This document shows, piece after piece, positions 32,309-40,577 of a stretch of 64,000 nucleotides of DNA. Position 1 is the stretch's first letter. Every line of letters begins with the position of its first letter. The notes beneath the pieces are model-generated. The model saw only the letters and a program-made list of their open reading frames with translations. It was not told where the DNA came from and searched no databases. Position numbers and translations under genes: made by a program. Location of the stretch: contig NZ_CP115464.1 of NCBI RefSeq assembly GCF_027912515.1, positions 2,728,001 through 2,792,000 on the forward strand. Reading direction: 5' to 3'. The DNA is from Brevundimonas sp. NIBR10. Its GTDB lineage: Bacteria; Pseudomonadota; Alphaproteobacteria; Caulobacterales; Caulobacteraceae.

Positions 32309-33745
32309 ATGTCCGCCCGCACCCTGTTTGTTTCCGCCCTCGCACTTGCCGCCGTGTGCGGCCTGTCGGCCCCGGCCGTCGCACAGGATGCGGCGACGAT
32401 CGCGACGGCCGAACAGCTGCGTGACCAGGTGCTGAGCGACAACGTGGCCCTGGACTACGTCACTCAGTTGACCACCCGGTTCGGCCCTCGCCCGGCCGGC
32501 TCCCCGTCGGAGCAGGCGGCCGCCGCCTGGTCCGCCGAGTATCTGAAGGGGCTCGGGTTCAAGAACGTACGCATCCAGTCCTTCCCCCTGGTCGGGTGGG
32601 AGCGGGGCGAGGAGAGCGCGTCGATCCTCGGTGATCATCCCCAAAGGCTGGTCGTCGCCGCCCTGGGCCACTCGATCCCGACCCCGGCGGGAGGCATCGA
32701 AGCCGAGGTGGTCCGCTTCGCCACGCTCGAGGCCTTGATCGCGGCCCCGGCGGGATCGTTGACCGGCAAGATCGCCTATGTCGATGCAGGCCAGTTGGTC
32801 GCGAACCAGGACGGCTCCGGCTACGGACCCCTGACCCGCATCCGGGGTGCCGGCCCGAACGAGGCGGCCAAGAAGGGCGCGCTGGCCTTCATCATGCGTT
32901 CGGTCGGGTCGGACGAACACCGCATGCCGCACACCGGCACCACCCGTTATGTCGACGGCAAGGTGCCGCTGCCGGGTTTTGCGCTGAGCGCGCCCGACGC
33001 AGACCAGCTCAGCCGTCTGTTGGCCATGGGCGAGCCGGTTCGCCTGCGCCTGTCGTCCACGGCCCGCACCTATGAGACGACCTCCCAGAACGTCATCGCC
33101 GATGTGCCCGGCCGGGCGCGGCCGGACGAGATCGTGCTGCTGGGTTCCCACCTGGACAGCTGGGACCTGGGCACCGGCGCCATCGACGACGGGGCGGGGG
33201 GCGCCATCACCATCGCGGCGGCCAAGGCCATCCTCGACAAGGGCGGAGCCGAGCGCACGGTCCGGGTCGTCCTGTTCGGGGCCGAAGAGGTGGCCCAGCC
33301 GACCAATACCGGCAATGGCGGCGGCGCCTATCTGCGGTCCTTGAGCCCCGCCGAACTGGCCGGTCACGTGTTCACGGGCGAGAGCGATTTTGGGGCCGAC
33401 CGCATCTATTCGCTGGGCCTGCCTGTCGGCGCGCAGACGTCGGAATTCGCGCGGATCGCCGGACGGGTGCTGTTTCCGATCGGCGTCCTGCCTGCCGGTC
33501 AGCCCGAGCTCAACGGCGGCGCCGACATCGGCCCGATCGTCCAGGCCGGGGTGCCTGTGTTCGGCCTGAACCAGGACGGCATCCGCTATTTCGACCTGCA
33601 CCACACCGCCGACGACACCCTGGACAAGATCGACCCGGTCCAGATGACCCAGAACGTCGCCGCCTGGACTGCCCTGGTCTGGCTGGCCGCCGATTCGGAT
33701 GTCGATTTCCGCGCGATGAAGCCGGTGACGCCGCCGGCTCCCTGA
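32309..33745 (+). CDS. Secreted M28-family zinc peptidase
   Basis: The 478-residue precursor has a Sec signal peptide (ending APAVAQ). The metal-site motifs of M28 aminopeptidases are all present: SHLDSWD, AIDDGAGG, FGAEEVAQ, GESDFGA and a late HHTADD. A PA-like insert lies between residues of about 130 and 260. It probably trims peptides in the periplasm or outside the cell. It is the last chromosomal protein gene before the integrated element. Confidence 0.9.
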   Translation: MSARTLFVSALALAAVCGLSAPAVAQDAATIATAEQLRDQVLSDNVALDYVTQLTTRFGPRPAGSPSEQAAAAWSAEYLKGLGFKNVRIQSFPLVGWERGEESASILGDHPQRLVVAALGHSIPTPAGGIEAEVVRFATLEALIAAPAGSLTGKIAYVDAGQLVANQDGSGYGPLTRIRGAGPNEAAKKGALAFIMRSVGSDEHRMPHTGTTRYVDGKVPLPGFALSAPDADQLSRLLAMGEPVRLRLSSTARTYETTSQNVIADVPGRARPDEIVLLGSHLDSWDLGTGAIDDGAGGAITIAAAKAILDKGGAERTVRVVLFGAEEVAQPTNTGNGGGAYLRSLSPAELAGHVFTGESDFGADRIYSLGLPVGAQTSEFARIAGRVLFPIGVLPAGQPELNGGADIGPIVQAGVPVFGLNQDGIRYFDLHHTADDTLDKIDPVQMTQNVAAWTALVWLAADSDVDFRAMKPVTPPAP

Positions 33746-33790
33746 ACCGAAACCGGTGGACGACCGCGCCCCGTGCAGGTAGCGCAGAAA

Positions 33791-33815
33791 CGCCGCCGGA
33801 GGGTCTCCGGCGGCG
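33791..33815 (+). terminator. GC-rich hairpin between M28 gene and split tRNA
   Basis: CGCCGCCGGA and TCCGGCGGCG form a perfect 10-bp stem with a 5-nt loop. Only two Ts follow before the tRNA 5' end at 33818, so termination would be weak; it may also be part of the tRNA leader. Confidence 0.5.
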
Positions 33816-33817
33816 TT

Positions 33818-33855
33818 GCGGGCGTGGCGAAATGGTAGACGCAGCAGACTTAAAA
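33818..33855 (+). pseudogene. 5' half of split host tRNA-Leu(UAA)
   Basis: The sequence gives a tRNA-Leu 5' side: acceptor strand GCGGGCG, D-arm, anticodon-stem strand GCAGA and the loop CTTAAAA with anticodon TAA. Then it stops matching a tRNA and runs into element DNA (CCCACTACC). The missing 3' side (TCTGC stem strand, variable arm, T-arm, CGCCCGC, CCA) is found 23 kb away at 57016-57070 and pairs with it exactly. The gene has been split by integration and cannot make a tRNA. Confidence 0.9.
33847..33855 (+). repeat. attL core
   Basis: GACTTAAAA, the left copy of the 9-bp direct repeat bounding the element; it is shared between the tRNA 5' half and the element end. Crossover must lie within it, since flanking bases differ from the right copy on both sides. 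Confidence 0.85.
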
Positions 33856-33908
33856 CCCACTACCGTAGATTTACGTAGCTAAATCAACTGGTTGCGAAGG
33901 GTAGAGAC

Positions 33909-33927
33909 TTACACATACCTTACACAG
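33909..33927 (+). promoter_or_regulatory. Left arm-type integrase sites
   Basis: TTACACAT (33909-33916) and TTACACAG (33920-33927) are two direct copies 11 bp apart, between attL and the integrase start. The same pair occurs near the right end at 56939-56958. Repeats of this kind near both ends are typical arm-type binding sites of tyrosine integrases; the assignment is inferred. Confidence 0.6.
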
Positions 33928-33952
33928 TTGCCGCATGCGGCAAGGAGGTCAT

Positions 33953-35257
33953 GTGCCGGAGTCTCACTCCCTCATGGACGGCAAGCTTCACGTGTACCGT
34001 CGCGAGAACAGCCGGTTCTGGCAATGCGCGACCTATCTCAACGGTCGCAACCATCGTCAGTCGACGAAGGAAACGAACATCGCTTTCGCGCGAGAATTTG
34101 CGCGCGAGTGGTATCTCGACCGGGTCGCCGAGGATCGTCTTCGCAAGTCCGGGAAGCTACCGGCGGCGCCGGAGACGTCTGTCGTCATTCCTGCACGAGT
34201 CGCGCCGAAACGGCCGGGCGAAAAGACCTTCCGTGAGGCCGCGGCCGTCTTCGAAAAGGAGTTCGAGGCGATGACGCTCGGTGAGCGGAACACCCACTAC
34301 GTCGCCGGCAAGGGGCGGGTGATCCGGCTTTATCTGAATCCGTTCTTTGGCGACCTGCCGATTTCCGAAGTCTCCGCCGGTCGGATCCAGGATTACCGGC
34401 TGCACCGCGTCACGCCTCCCGACGAACCGCAGCGGGTGCGCTTCGTCTCGGATGGTCAGGAGCGGATCGGCAAGGCCAGGGTCTGGAAACGGCCGAGCCG
34501 CCAGACCCTCCACAACGAGATGGTCTGTCTCCGGCAGGTTCTGAAGACCGCGAACCGGAAAGGATGGATTTCGGCGCTTCCGGATATGAGCAACCCATAT
34601 CGAGCTTCCGGCAAGGTGAGCCACCGGGCCTGGTTCTCACCCGAAGAATACAAGCGTCTTTACGAAGCGACCCGAGAACGCGCGAAGAACCCGAAGAAGG
34701 AACGCTGGCGCGAAGAATGCGAGCAGTTTCACGACTTCGTAATATTCATGGTCAATACCGGGCTGCGTCCCGACGAGGCGCAGCGCCTGGAGTTCAGGGA
34801 CGTCTCGATCGTCAAGGATGAGGCGACCAGCGAACGGATCCTCGAGATCGAGGTGCGTGGCAAGCGCGGCGTCGGCTACTGCAAGAGCATGCCGGGAGCC
34901 GTCCGCCCCTTTGAGCGGGTGCTGAAACGCAAGAATGGTCAGCCCACCGATCTCGTCTTCGGGCTGGTGCAACGCGAGCTTCTCAACGCGATCCTTGACG
35001 AACTAGGTCTCAAGAAGGATCGGGATGGCAAGCCAAGGACGGCCTATAGCCTGCGTCATACCTACATCTCGATGAGACTGATGGAGGGCGCCGACATCTA
35101 CCAGGTGGCCAAGAACTGCCGCACCAGCGTGGAGATGATCGAGAAATATTACGCCTCCCACATCAAGAACGTGCTCGACGCATCGGCCATCAATGTCCGC
35201 AAGCTAAAGCCCGCCAAACGGCGGGTGGCGAAGGCTCTGGCGACGGACGTCGACTGA
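33953..35257 (+). CDS. Tyrosine integrase of the element
   Basis: The roughly 434-residue protein has an N-terminal arm-binding region, a core-binding domain (about 90-230) and a tyrosine-recombinase catalytic domain. Catalytic residues are R272 (TGLRPDEA), a lysine in VRGKRGVGYCK, R368 in YSLRHTY and the nucleophile at Y399/Y400 (EKYYASH). In the HxxR motif the usual His is Tyr, a variant seen in some integrases. GTG 33953 is chosen because AAGGAGG lies just before it; ATG 33935 would add six residues. It presumably catalyses recombination at the tRNA-Leu anticodon loop. The intron-containing tRNA gene starts 49 bp after its stop. Confidence 0.9.
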   Translation: MPESHSLMDGKLHVYRRENSRFWQCATYLNGRNHRQSTKETNIAFAREFAREWYLDRVAEDRLRKSGKLPAAPETSVVIPARVAPKRPGEKTFREAAAVFEKEFEAMTLGERNTHYVAGKGRVIRLYLNPFFGDLPISEVSAGRIQDYRLHRVTPPDEPQRVRFVSDGQERIGKARVWKRPSRQTLHNEMVCLRQVLKTANRKGWISALPDMSNPYRASGKVSHRAWFSPEEYKRLYEATRERAKNPKKERWREECEQFHDFVIFMVNTGLRPDEAQRLEFRDVSIVKDEATSERILEIEVRGKRGVGYCKSMPGAVRPFERVLKRKNGQPTDLVFGLVQRELLNAILDELGLKKDRDGKPRTAYSLRHTYISMRLMEGADIYQVAKNCRTSVEMIEKYYASHIKNVLDASAINVRKLKPAKRRVAKALATDVD

Positions 35258-35264
35258 ACTCGCC

Positions 35265-35294
35265 TTGGCGATAGTGATCGAACGCGGCTATAGA
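35265..35294 (+). promoter_or_regulatory. Probable promoter of the element-borne tRNA-Leu
   Basis: TTGGCG (35265-35270) and TATAGA (35289-35294) are separated by 18 bp and lie 12 bp before the tRNA 5' end. This is a good sigma-70-type arrangement and suggests the replacement tRNA is transcribed on its own, not only with the integrase. Confidence 0.55.
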
Positions 35295-35306
35295 GCGGTT
35301 CGGCCC

Positions 35307-35605
35307 GCGGGCGTGGCGAAACTGGTAGACGCAACGGACTTAAGCTGAGGATTGAGTGCGCCGGGGGAAATCCCGGACGTAGAACCGCTCAAAGTCGGGG
35401 AACCCTGTCAAATGGCGATCCCGAGCCAAGCCCGTCTCCGGACGGGAAGGTGTAGAGACTAGACGGGCGGCGTCTAAGGCCTTCGGGCTACGACGAAGGG
35501 ATAGTCCAGACCACGAACGCGCTTCGGCGCGGCGGCGAAAGTCGAAGTGGTATGAAAATCCGTCGGGCTTTGCCCATGCCGGTTCGACCCCGGCCGCCCG
35601 CACCA
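35307..35605 (+). tRNA. tRNA-Leu(UAA) interrupted by a group I intron
   Basis: Exon 1 is 35307-35341 (acceptor GCGGGCG, D-arm, anticodon strand ACGGA, then CTT) and exon 2 is 35555-35605 (AAAA, TCCGT, a variable arm with GGGC/GCCC stem, T-arm with TTCGACC loop, acceptor CGCCCGC, A, encoded CCA). Joined, they give a complete class II tRNA-Leu with anticodon UAA and loop CUUAAAA. The intron lies between U34 and A35. The acceptor stem is identical to the split host gene, but the anticodon stem and variable arm differ, so it is not a simple duplicate. It is likely the working replacement for the tRNA destroyed by integration. Confidence 0.9.
35342..35554 (+). ncRNA. Group I intron (213 nt) in tRNA-Leu(UAA)
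   Basis: The conserved core elements are visible: a Q-like segment GATCCCGAGCC (35417-35427), an R-like segment AAGGTGTAGAGACTAGACGG (35447-35466) and an S-like segment AAGGGATAGTCC (35496-35507). The 5' exon ends in U and the intron ends in G (35554), as required. P1 can form between exon ACUU and intron GAGU, with a U-G pair at the splice site. There is no homing endonuclease. The position (between U34 and A35) and sequence resemble the group IC3 introns of cyanobacterial and plastid tRNA-Leu(UAA). Confidence 0.88.
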
Positions 35606-35662
35606 AACTTAATCCGATGAACGCTGCTCCTGAAATGGGCCAGCGGCGCCCGTCGCTTGTCG

Positions 35663-36961
35663 CTAGAAATCCGCCTTGAGGCTGGGGTCGATCGACTTCC
35701 GCATGAAGTCATCGACCTCGGCCGCCTCGGCGAACCGGGGCCAGTCCGCGACCGTCGCGACGACCTCGTCGATGATGGCGCGGGCGCGGGTGGCGTTGAT
35801 CGAAGCGGTGGCCGCGCAGGCTTCGAGATCCGCCCGTGAGATGTCCTTGCGCCGGCCGTTCACCGACATCTGGTGCTGCCGCAGCCACTGGTTCGTCAGG
35901 TCCAGGGCCCAGGTCACGTCGTAGGCGGGGGACAGGGACCAGACGCCGTTGCGATCCATCAGGAAGGCGATGTTCTTGACGTGATCGTCCTGATTTCGGG
36001 CGACGACGTTGAACGTCATGCGTCGGAACAGCTCCTCCATCTGGTCCATCGGCAGGTTCAGCTGCCGCATGACCTGAAAGGCCTGCTCATAGGTGTAGCT
36101 GTCCGGGCTGCAGTAGTCGTAGTGGGCGAGGGCGGCCAATGACTGCATGTGCAGCTTGCCGCCGGTCTCCGTGCGGTCGAAGCGGCGGGTCATGAAGTGT
36201 CTGCGGCCGCCCTCCGGCAGTAGCCTGCAGTCGGTCATGTTGATGCCGGCCGCCTTGGCCATTTCCGAATAGGCGAACTCCACAGCGCCGAACCCTTGCG
36301 GGTCGGCCAGGCCGCGGTCCCGGTTGTCGCTGACGCCGTCGAACTTGAGCAGCCAGTAGCTAAAGCCGTCGCCGGCATCGACCTGACCTGACCGGACCTC
36401 GTTCGTATCCGGGTTCCAGGCGATGATCGCCTTGGCGCGGGCGCCCCCGGCCGAGGCGCCGACCTGAAGAATTTCCCGCAGCGCGTCGGCCTTGTCCGGG
36501 TCTCCGAAAGAGACCTGCAGGGTGTTGCGGTTGGTCAGCACTTCCGACGCCAGCTCGACGAGGGTCTCGATGTGAACTCGCTCGGACTTGCGCGTGCGCG
36601 GGCCGGCGGCAGGCGTGAACTCCAGGGCGCCCATGCCGCGAGAGGCCATGTAGCAGAGCCGTTCGACGGCGTCGGCGCTGTCCGGAGTTCGCCCCTGCGT
36701 CGCCAGCCAGGCGTTGATCAGTGTGTGGCCGTAGCGGTCGGGCAGGGCATCCGCGAGCATGCCCGGCAGGCCGTAGAAGCTTTCGGGGTTCAGGCCGGAA
36801 AAGCTGTAGATTCGGTCGCTGAGCGGCATGAACAGCGGTGCCACCTCAATCTGCGAGCGCAGGAAGGCGGGTTCATAGGCGAAGGTCGCGACGTCGGCGC
36901 CCTCAGCCAGCGAGACGGCCCCGATCCGGCGGCCCCACAGATTGACGGCGGCGATGGTCAT
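35663..36961 (-). CDS. hipA: HipA-type serine/threonine kinase toxin
   Basis: The 432-residue protein has the HipA fold: N-terminal subdomain (GRRIGAVSLAEG), glycine-rich autophosphorylation loop VGASAGGARAKAII (167-180), catalytic RNQDDHVKN (322-330) and the metal-binding SPAYD (344-348). HipA kinases of this kind phosphorylate aminoacyl-tRNA synthetases such as GltX and trigger growth arrest; the target here is unknown. Its start overlaps the upstream hipB stop by four bases, so antitoxin is made first. Confidence 0.92.
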   Translation of the reverse strand: MTIAAVNLWGRRIGAVSLAEGADVATFAYEPAFLRSQIEVAPLFMPLSDRIYSFSGLNPESFYGLPGMLADALPDRYGHTLINAWLATQGRTPDSADAVERLCYMASRGMGALEFTPAAGPRTRKSERVHIETLVELASEVLTNRNTLQVSFGDPDKADALREILQVGASAGGARAKAIIAWNPDTNEVRSGQVDAGDGFSYWLLKFDGVSDNRDRGLADPQGFGAVEFAYSEMAKAAGINMTDCRLLPEGGRRHFMTRRFDRTETGGKLHMQSLAALAHYDYCSPDSYTYEQAFQVMRQLNLPMDQMEELFRRMTFNVVARNQDDHVKNIAFLMDRNGVWSLSPAYDVTWALDLTNQWLRQHQMSVNGRRKDISRADLEACAATASINATRARAIIDEVVATVADWPRFAEAAEVDDFMRKSIDPSLKADF

Positions 36962-37311
36962 GCCTCGTCACCCCAGCGCCAGGGTTGGGTCGCGTCGTCG
37001 TCCGGGCGCGCGTCAGGCCGGGCCCGTTGGCGAACCTTGCCTTGCCGCTCCAGCAGGTCGATCGGATTGGCCGGCGCATCCGGAAGGAACCGGTCGAGAC
37101 CGTCCAGCTTCTCCAACACCCGAAGCGCGCGAACCAGATTGATCAATTGGACAGAGTCTCCGGCCTCAAGGCGCTCTACTGTGCGCTTCGACACCCCAGC
37201 GGCCTCAGCGAACTGCGATTGGGTCATGTGGCGTTGCAGGCGGTAGTCCGCCATCCTGCGCCCGACCTCGGTCAGAACCGCCTGATCTGTGGTAAGATTG
37301 GTTACCTTCAT
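36958..37311 (-). CDS. hipB: HipB-like antitoxin/repressor
   Basis: The 117-residue protein has an XRE-type helix-turn-helix (about residues 15-70: GRRMADYRLQRHMTQSQFAEAAGVSKR). It should neutralise HipA and repress the operon. An array of four similar palindromic sites begins immediately upstream of its start codon (37312-37461), which fits cooperative autoregulation. The tail after residue 75 is charged and probably contacts HipA. Confidence 0.9.
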   Translation of the reverse strand: MKVTNLTTDQAVLTEVGRRMADYRLQRHMTQSQFAEAAGVSKRTVERLEAGDSVQLINLVRALRVLEKLDGLDRFLPDAPANPIDLLERQGKVRQRARPDARPDDDATQPWRWGDEA

Positions 37312-37461
37312 AATTCGCCACCTTCGGCGACTTATATACCCCTTAAGGGGTTAATTCGTCAACAATGGCGACTTATACGTAGGAAGTCCTTTCCTTCTAA
37401 CTCGTCATAGATGGCGACTTCGGGTCGTTTAAGCCCTTAAGTCGCCAAGTCTGGCGACTTA
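37312..37461. promoter_or_regulatory. Fourfold operator array upstream of hipBA
   Basis: Four related imperfect palindromes occur at 37312-37334, 37353-37375, 37399-37421 and 37438-37461. Each ends in GGCGACTT; the last is perfect (AAGTCGCCA, AGTC, TGGCGACTT). The GGCGACTT words start at 37326, 37368, 37413 and 37453, spacings of 42, 45 and 40 bp, about four helical turns. The array directly abuts the hipB start. I infer HipB operators. Confidence 0.7.
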
Positions 37462-38099
37462 AGGGACGTGAAAGCTATCAATAGGTCTGTAGCGTCCTGT
37501 CGCGAGCGGTTGTCGCTGGCCTTGCCTGTCAGGATGTTGGCGTCAGGGATGCTGGCGTCAGGGAGGACAAGGTGCCAAGCGCGATCGGAACTGCGGCGAA
37601 TGGGGCAATCGGCAGGGCTTCGGCGCCGTGTCCGATCGCGATGCCCCCGCCCGTGGAAGTCGCGGCGAACGCCACCGCCACTCCGATGAGACCCAAGCCC
37701 GAGTGCCGCAGCAGGATGGCGCTTTTCGTGAGCCCTCTTCGTGCTGGGCTCAGAGGCTGGAGCTTGTCAGTGAACGCTCCCTTGAGTTGACGGGCAGTCG
37801 AATGGGGGACGGGCCTGGAACTTCTGCGAGGAAGCCCGGGGTTTCAGGACCAGCCGCCGCCGACGCCAAGCGTCCCCCGGCTCTCGGTCGGCCCCTATCG
37901 TTCCGGAACCCGTCGCGGCCAGCCTACAGGGTCGTGGCTACGACGCAATCGACGGCGCGGCCTTGGAATGACGCATCGCGGGAATCGGTTCGATACGATA
38001 GGCGATACTGCCGGACCGCGACCGACCTCGCGCCCGGCTGCGGTCCCGCGCCGACCCGCCGTCGGCCGGGCCGCACCCTTCCCGGCGAGGACCTCGAAC
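37462..38099. other. 638-bp stretch without a convincing gene
   Basis: Between the hipBA operators and the EEP lipoprotein gene I see only short frames with arginine/proline-rich translations typical of GC-rich noise. A tandem 15-bp repeat (GCTGGCGTCAGGGA-type) lies at about 37533-37564. It may be decayed DNA from an earlier insertion. Confidence 0.5.
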
Positions 38100-38999
38100 A
38101 TGAAACCCCTCATCGCGCTTTCACTCTCGGCTATCGTCCTGTCCGGATGCATCGGCATGACGCCGAACCGCGATAGCGGGAGCCTCAAGGTCGCGAGCTG
38201 GAATATCGAGCACCTCGCCGAGCGTGACGGCGAGGGCTGCAGCCCCCGTACCGAGGCGGACTACGCCCGACTGCGCGATCATGTCCGCGCACTGGACGCC
38301 GATGTGATCGCCTTCCAGGAGGTTCAGAACAAGGCAGCTGCGGAACGGGTGTTCGACCCGGCGATCTATGACGTGGTCATGTCAGGCCGCTCGCCCAGCA
38401 CGCGCAGCAGCGAATGCCGGGCTCAGCCGGGCCTGTTCATCCAGAACCAGGCCGTCGGCTTCGCGATCCGCAGGGGCGTGCCCTGGACACGCCATCCCGA
38501 CCTCAACGCGCTGGCGCTCGGAAGTCCGGACCTGCGCTGGGGCGTGGATGTGACCGTGTCTCGCGGTCGGCCCGTGCGGCTGCTGGCGGTGCATCTGAAA
38601 TCCGGCTGCAACTCTGGCCGCGAACCGACGGATCCTGACTGCCCTGTCCTGTTCGACCAGCTCCCGGTGCTGGAAGGATGGACGGAGGCGCGGGCTGCGA
38701 AAGGGGAGGCCTTCGTCGTGCTTGGGGACTGGAACCGCCGTCTCGCGAGCCGGAATGACGCTTTCCTGGCCGATCTAAACGATGGCGAACCGGCCGGATC
38801 GGGGCTTACGCTGGCCTCCGGCGACAGGCCGGCGGGCTGCAAGGCCCGCTATCGTGAGTACATCGACTTCATCGCGACCGGATCGGTCGCGACCGCACGC
38901 GTCGAGCCGGAGTCATTCGAAGAGTATCGCTATGGCGGGATCGCGGAGACTGAGCATCCTTCGGACCACTGCCCGATCTCGGTTCGCATCGCCGGCTGA
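38100..38999 (+). CDS. Endonuclease/exonuclease/phosphatase family lipoprotein
   Basis: The 299-residue precursor has a lipoprotein signal with lipobox LSGC. The mature part has the EEP fold: VASWNIEHLAE, DADVIAFQEVQ, LLAVHLKSGC, VVLGDWNR and a final TEHPSDHCPISV, which together hold the metal- and phosphate-binding residues of DNase I-like enzymes. Being lipid-anchored in the envelope it could degrade extracellular DNA or act on a phospholipid or other phosphodiester. The upstream open frame (to 37968) is not protein-like, so ATG 38100 is used. Confidence 0.85.
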   Translation: MKPLIALSLSAIVLSGCIGMTPNRDSGSLKVASWNIEHLAERDGEGCSPRTEADYARLRDHVRALDADVIAFQEVQNKAAAERVFDPAIYDVVMSGRSPSTRSSECRAQPGLFIQNQAVGFAIRRGVPWTRHPDLNALALGSPDLRWGVDVTVSRGRPVRLLAVHLKSGCNSGREPTDPDCPVLFDQLPVLEGWTEARAAKGEAFVVLGDWNRRLASRNDAFLADLNDGEPAGSGLTLASGDRPAGCKARYREYIDFIATGSVATARVEPESFEEYRYGGIAETEHPSDHCPISVRIAG

Positions 39000-39012
39000 G
39001 GTCCCGCAGCAA

Positions 39013-39612
39013 TCAGGGAGCCGCGCTTTCAAGCGCATCCAGGTAGCCGTCGCAGCCCGTGAAATAGTCATCTACGGTGTTCATGACATCGGCCAGGGCG
39101 ACAAGGTCAACATGGTCCAGGGCGAGCGCGATCGGGCGGCCCTTGGTATCGACGGGATAGCGGTGAGAGAACGAGCCGGGATCCACGACCGCGAACTCCG
39201 CGACGATGCGGCCGACCGCCTCGTCGGCGCCGTCGGGGTCGGCGACGCCGAAGCCCTCGACGACCGTCCTGAACCGCGTCCAGAGAACGGAGAGGTCGTG
39301 AGATTTCCAGATCGCTTCGACCTCGACAGAGGGGCCATAGGTCGCGATCAGATACTTTAGCGACAGCTCTATGAACTGGCGGTAGTTGAACAGGATCGGA
39401 AACACGAGCGTGTCCCGATCGCCGCGGTCGTCGGTCGCGTGGGCTACCATCAGGTCCCCCGCCCGCTTGTAGCCGGTCATCATCAGAACCATCCGGCTGT
39501 GGGGCGGCTTCACGAGGGTGGCGTTGCCGTCCCAGTCAGGTGAGACGGTGAACAGTCGATCACCGGCCTGTGGCCAACGGAACGGTTTGCTGAGAAGCGC
39601 CTCGAAACTCAT
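39013..39612 (-). CDS. Uncharacterised protein, possibly HEPN-like
   Basis: The 199-residue protein starts after a strong AGGAGG. The middle part (YRQFIELSLKYLIA, then KSHDLSVLW) resembles the helical core of HEPN/HEPN-like proteins, but I see no RxxxxH active site. It is divergent from the next gene and 39 bp from it. Being in the element, it may belong to a defence or toxin module; this is only a guess from context. Confidence 0.65.
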   Translation of the reverse strand: MSFEALLSKPFRWPQAGDRLFTVSPDWDGNATLVKPPHSRMVLMMTGYKRAGDLMVAHATDDRGDRDTLVFPILFNYRQFIELSLKYLIATYGPSVEVEAIWKSHDLSVLWTRFRTVVEGFGVADPDGADEAVGRIVAEFAVVDPGSFSHRYPVDTKGRPIALALDHVDLVALADVMNTVDDYFTGCDGYLDALESAAP

Positions 39613-39650
39613 CCTGTCCTCCTGTCGAACCTTCGCGTCATAATGCGGAA

Positions 39651-40577
39651 ATGGATCTTATTCCGGAGAACATGCTCCGCATCATCGCCCTTGCCCTGCC
39701 GGCCGGGCACGGGTTCGGCGACCGGGTGCCCGTCGGCGCCTGGGGCGATCCTGAGGGAGCCACCTGCGGGATCGTGACACGGCATGCCGAGACCGGCGAG
39801 CTCGGCGTCATCGCCATGCGGCGTCGGGTCGATGACGTCTGGACCGAGACGGCGCGCGAGTTCGGATTCCGATCGCTCAAGCATGCGCAGGAGCGCCTTG
39901 AAGCCCTGCTGCGCATCGGCGCGCCGGCCGAACCGCTGCCGCCCAACACCGCCCCACGGGCAGGCCTTCACGACCTTCAGGGCCGTACCCCCAGTCCCAT
40001 CTTCGACTCCCTGCGCACGCCGTCGCATCATCTGGCCGCGTGGATACTGAACCAGCTCTACCTCGCTCTCCCCAATCCGGACCGGAACTGGGCCGGAGAT
40101 TGCCAGACCGGGAATTTCCATACCCGCATGTGGGAAGCCCAATTGCTGGCGGCGTTCCGAGAGCAGGGCCTGCATGTCAGCCAGCCGTTCGAGTCTCCGG
40201 ACTTTCACATTCGCAATCGCCACGGCGGCGAGGCCTGGGTCGAAGCCGTGACCGCCAATCCTGAAAAGCGTTTCGACCACCTCAACGCGCCCAGGGTCGC
40301 GCCGCCAGCCGACCGGGACGCCCTGTTCTTCGGCCCGGCGGCGCTAAGATTTGCCAAGACCATCGGGAACAAGCTCCATCGGCGTTATGACCAGCTGCCG
40401 CATGTCCAGGGCAAGCCCTTCGACGTCGCTAACTCCGTGGCGTGGAGCAGTATCTTGCGCCGACAGCCCCATCCCGCCAGATCAGGACCATGGCGCCAGG
40501 TCAAATCTCGAAAATCGAGGACATCCCATACCTCGACAAGGAACAGCTTAAGCGGTCTCTCTTCGTGCCGTCGCTAA
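39651..40577 (+). pseudogene. Possible nuclease-like protein, 3' end replaced
   Basis: The first 257 residues look like a normal protein, with a stretch (SPDFHIRNRHGGEAWVEAV) that resembles a PD-(D/E)xK nuclease core, though it lacks a clear lysine. From about nt 40422 the translation turns into basic low-complexity sequence (RRQPHPARSG, KSRKSRTSH), as in an out-of-frame read, and overlaps the following gene by about 90-135 bp. I infer that a deletion joined this gene to the next and that its native C-terminus is lost. Confidence 0.55.

Noticed and set aside
33818..33855. Functional tRNA at the left element end
   Set aside because: Only the 5' side exists; the sequence after the anticodon loop cannot pair with the anticodon stem or acceptor stem.
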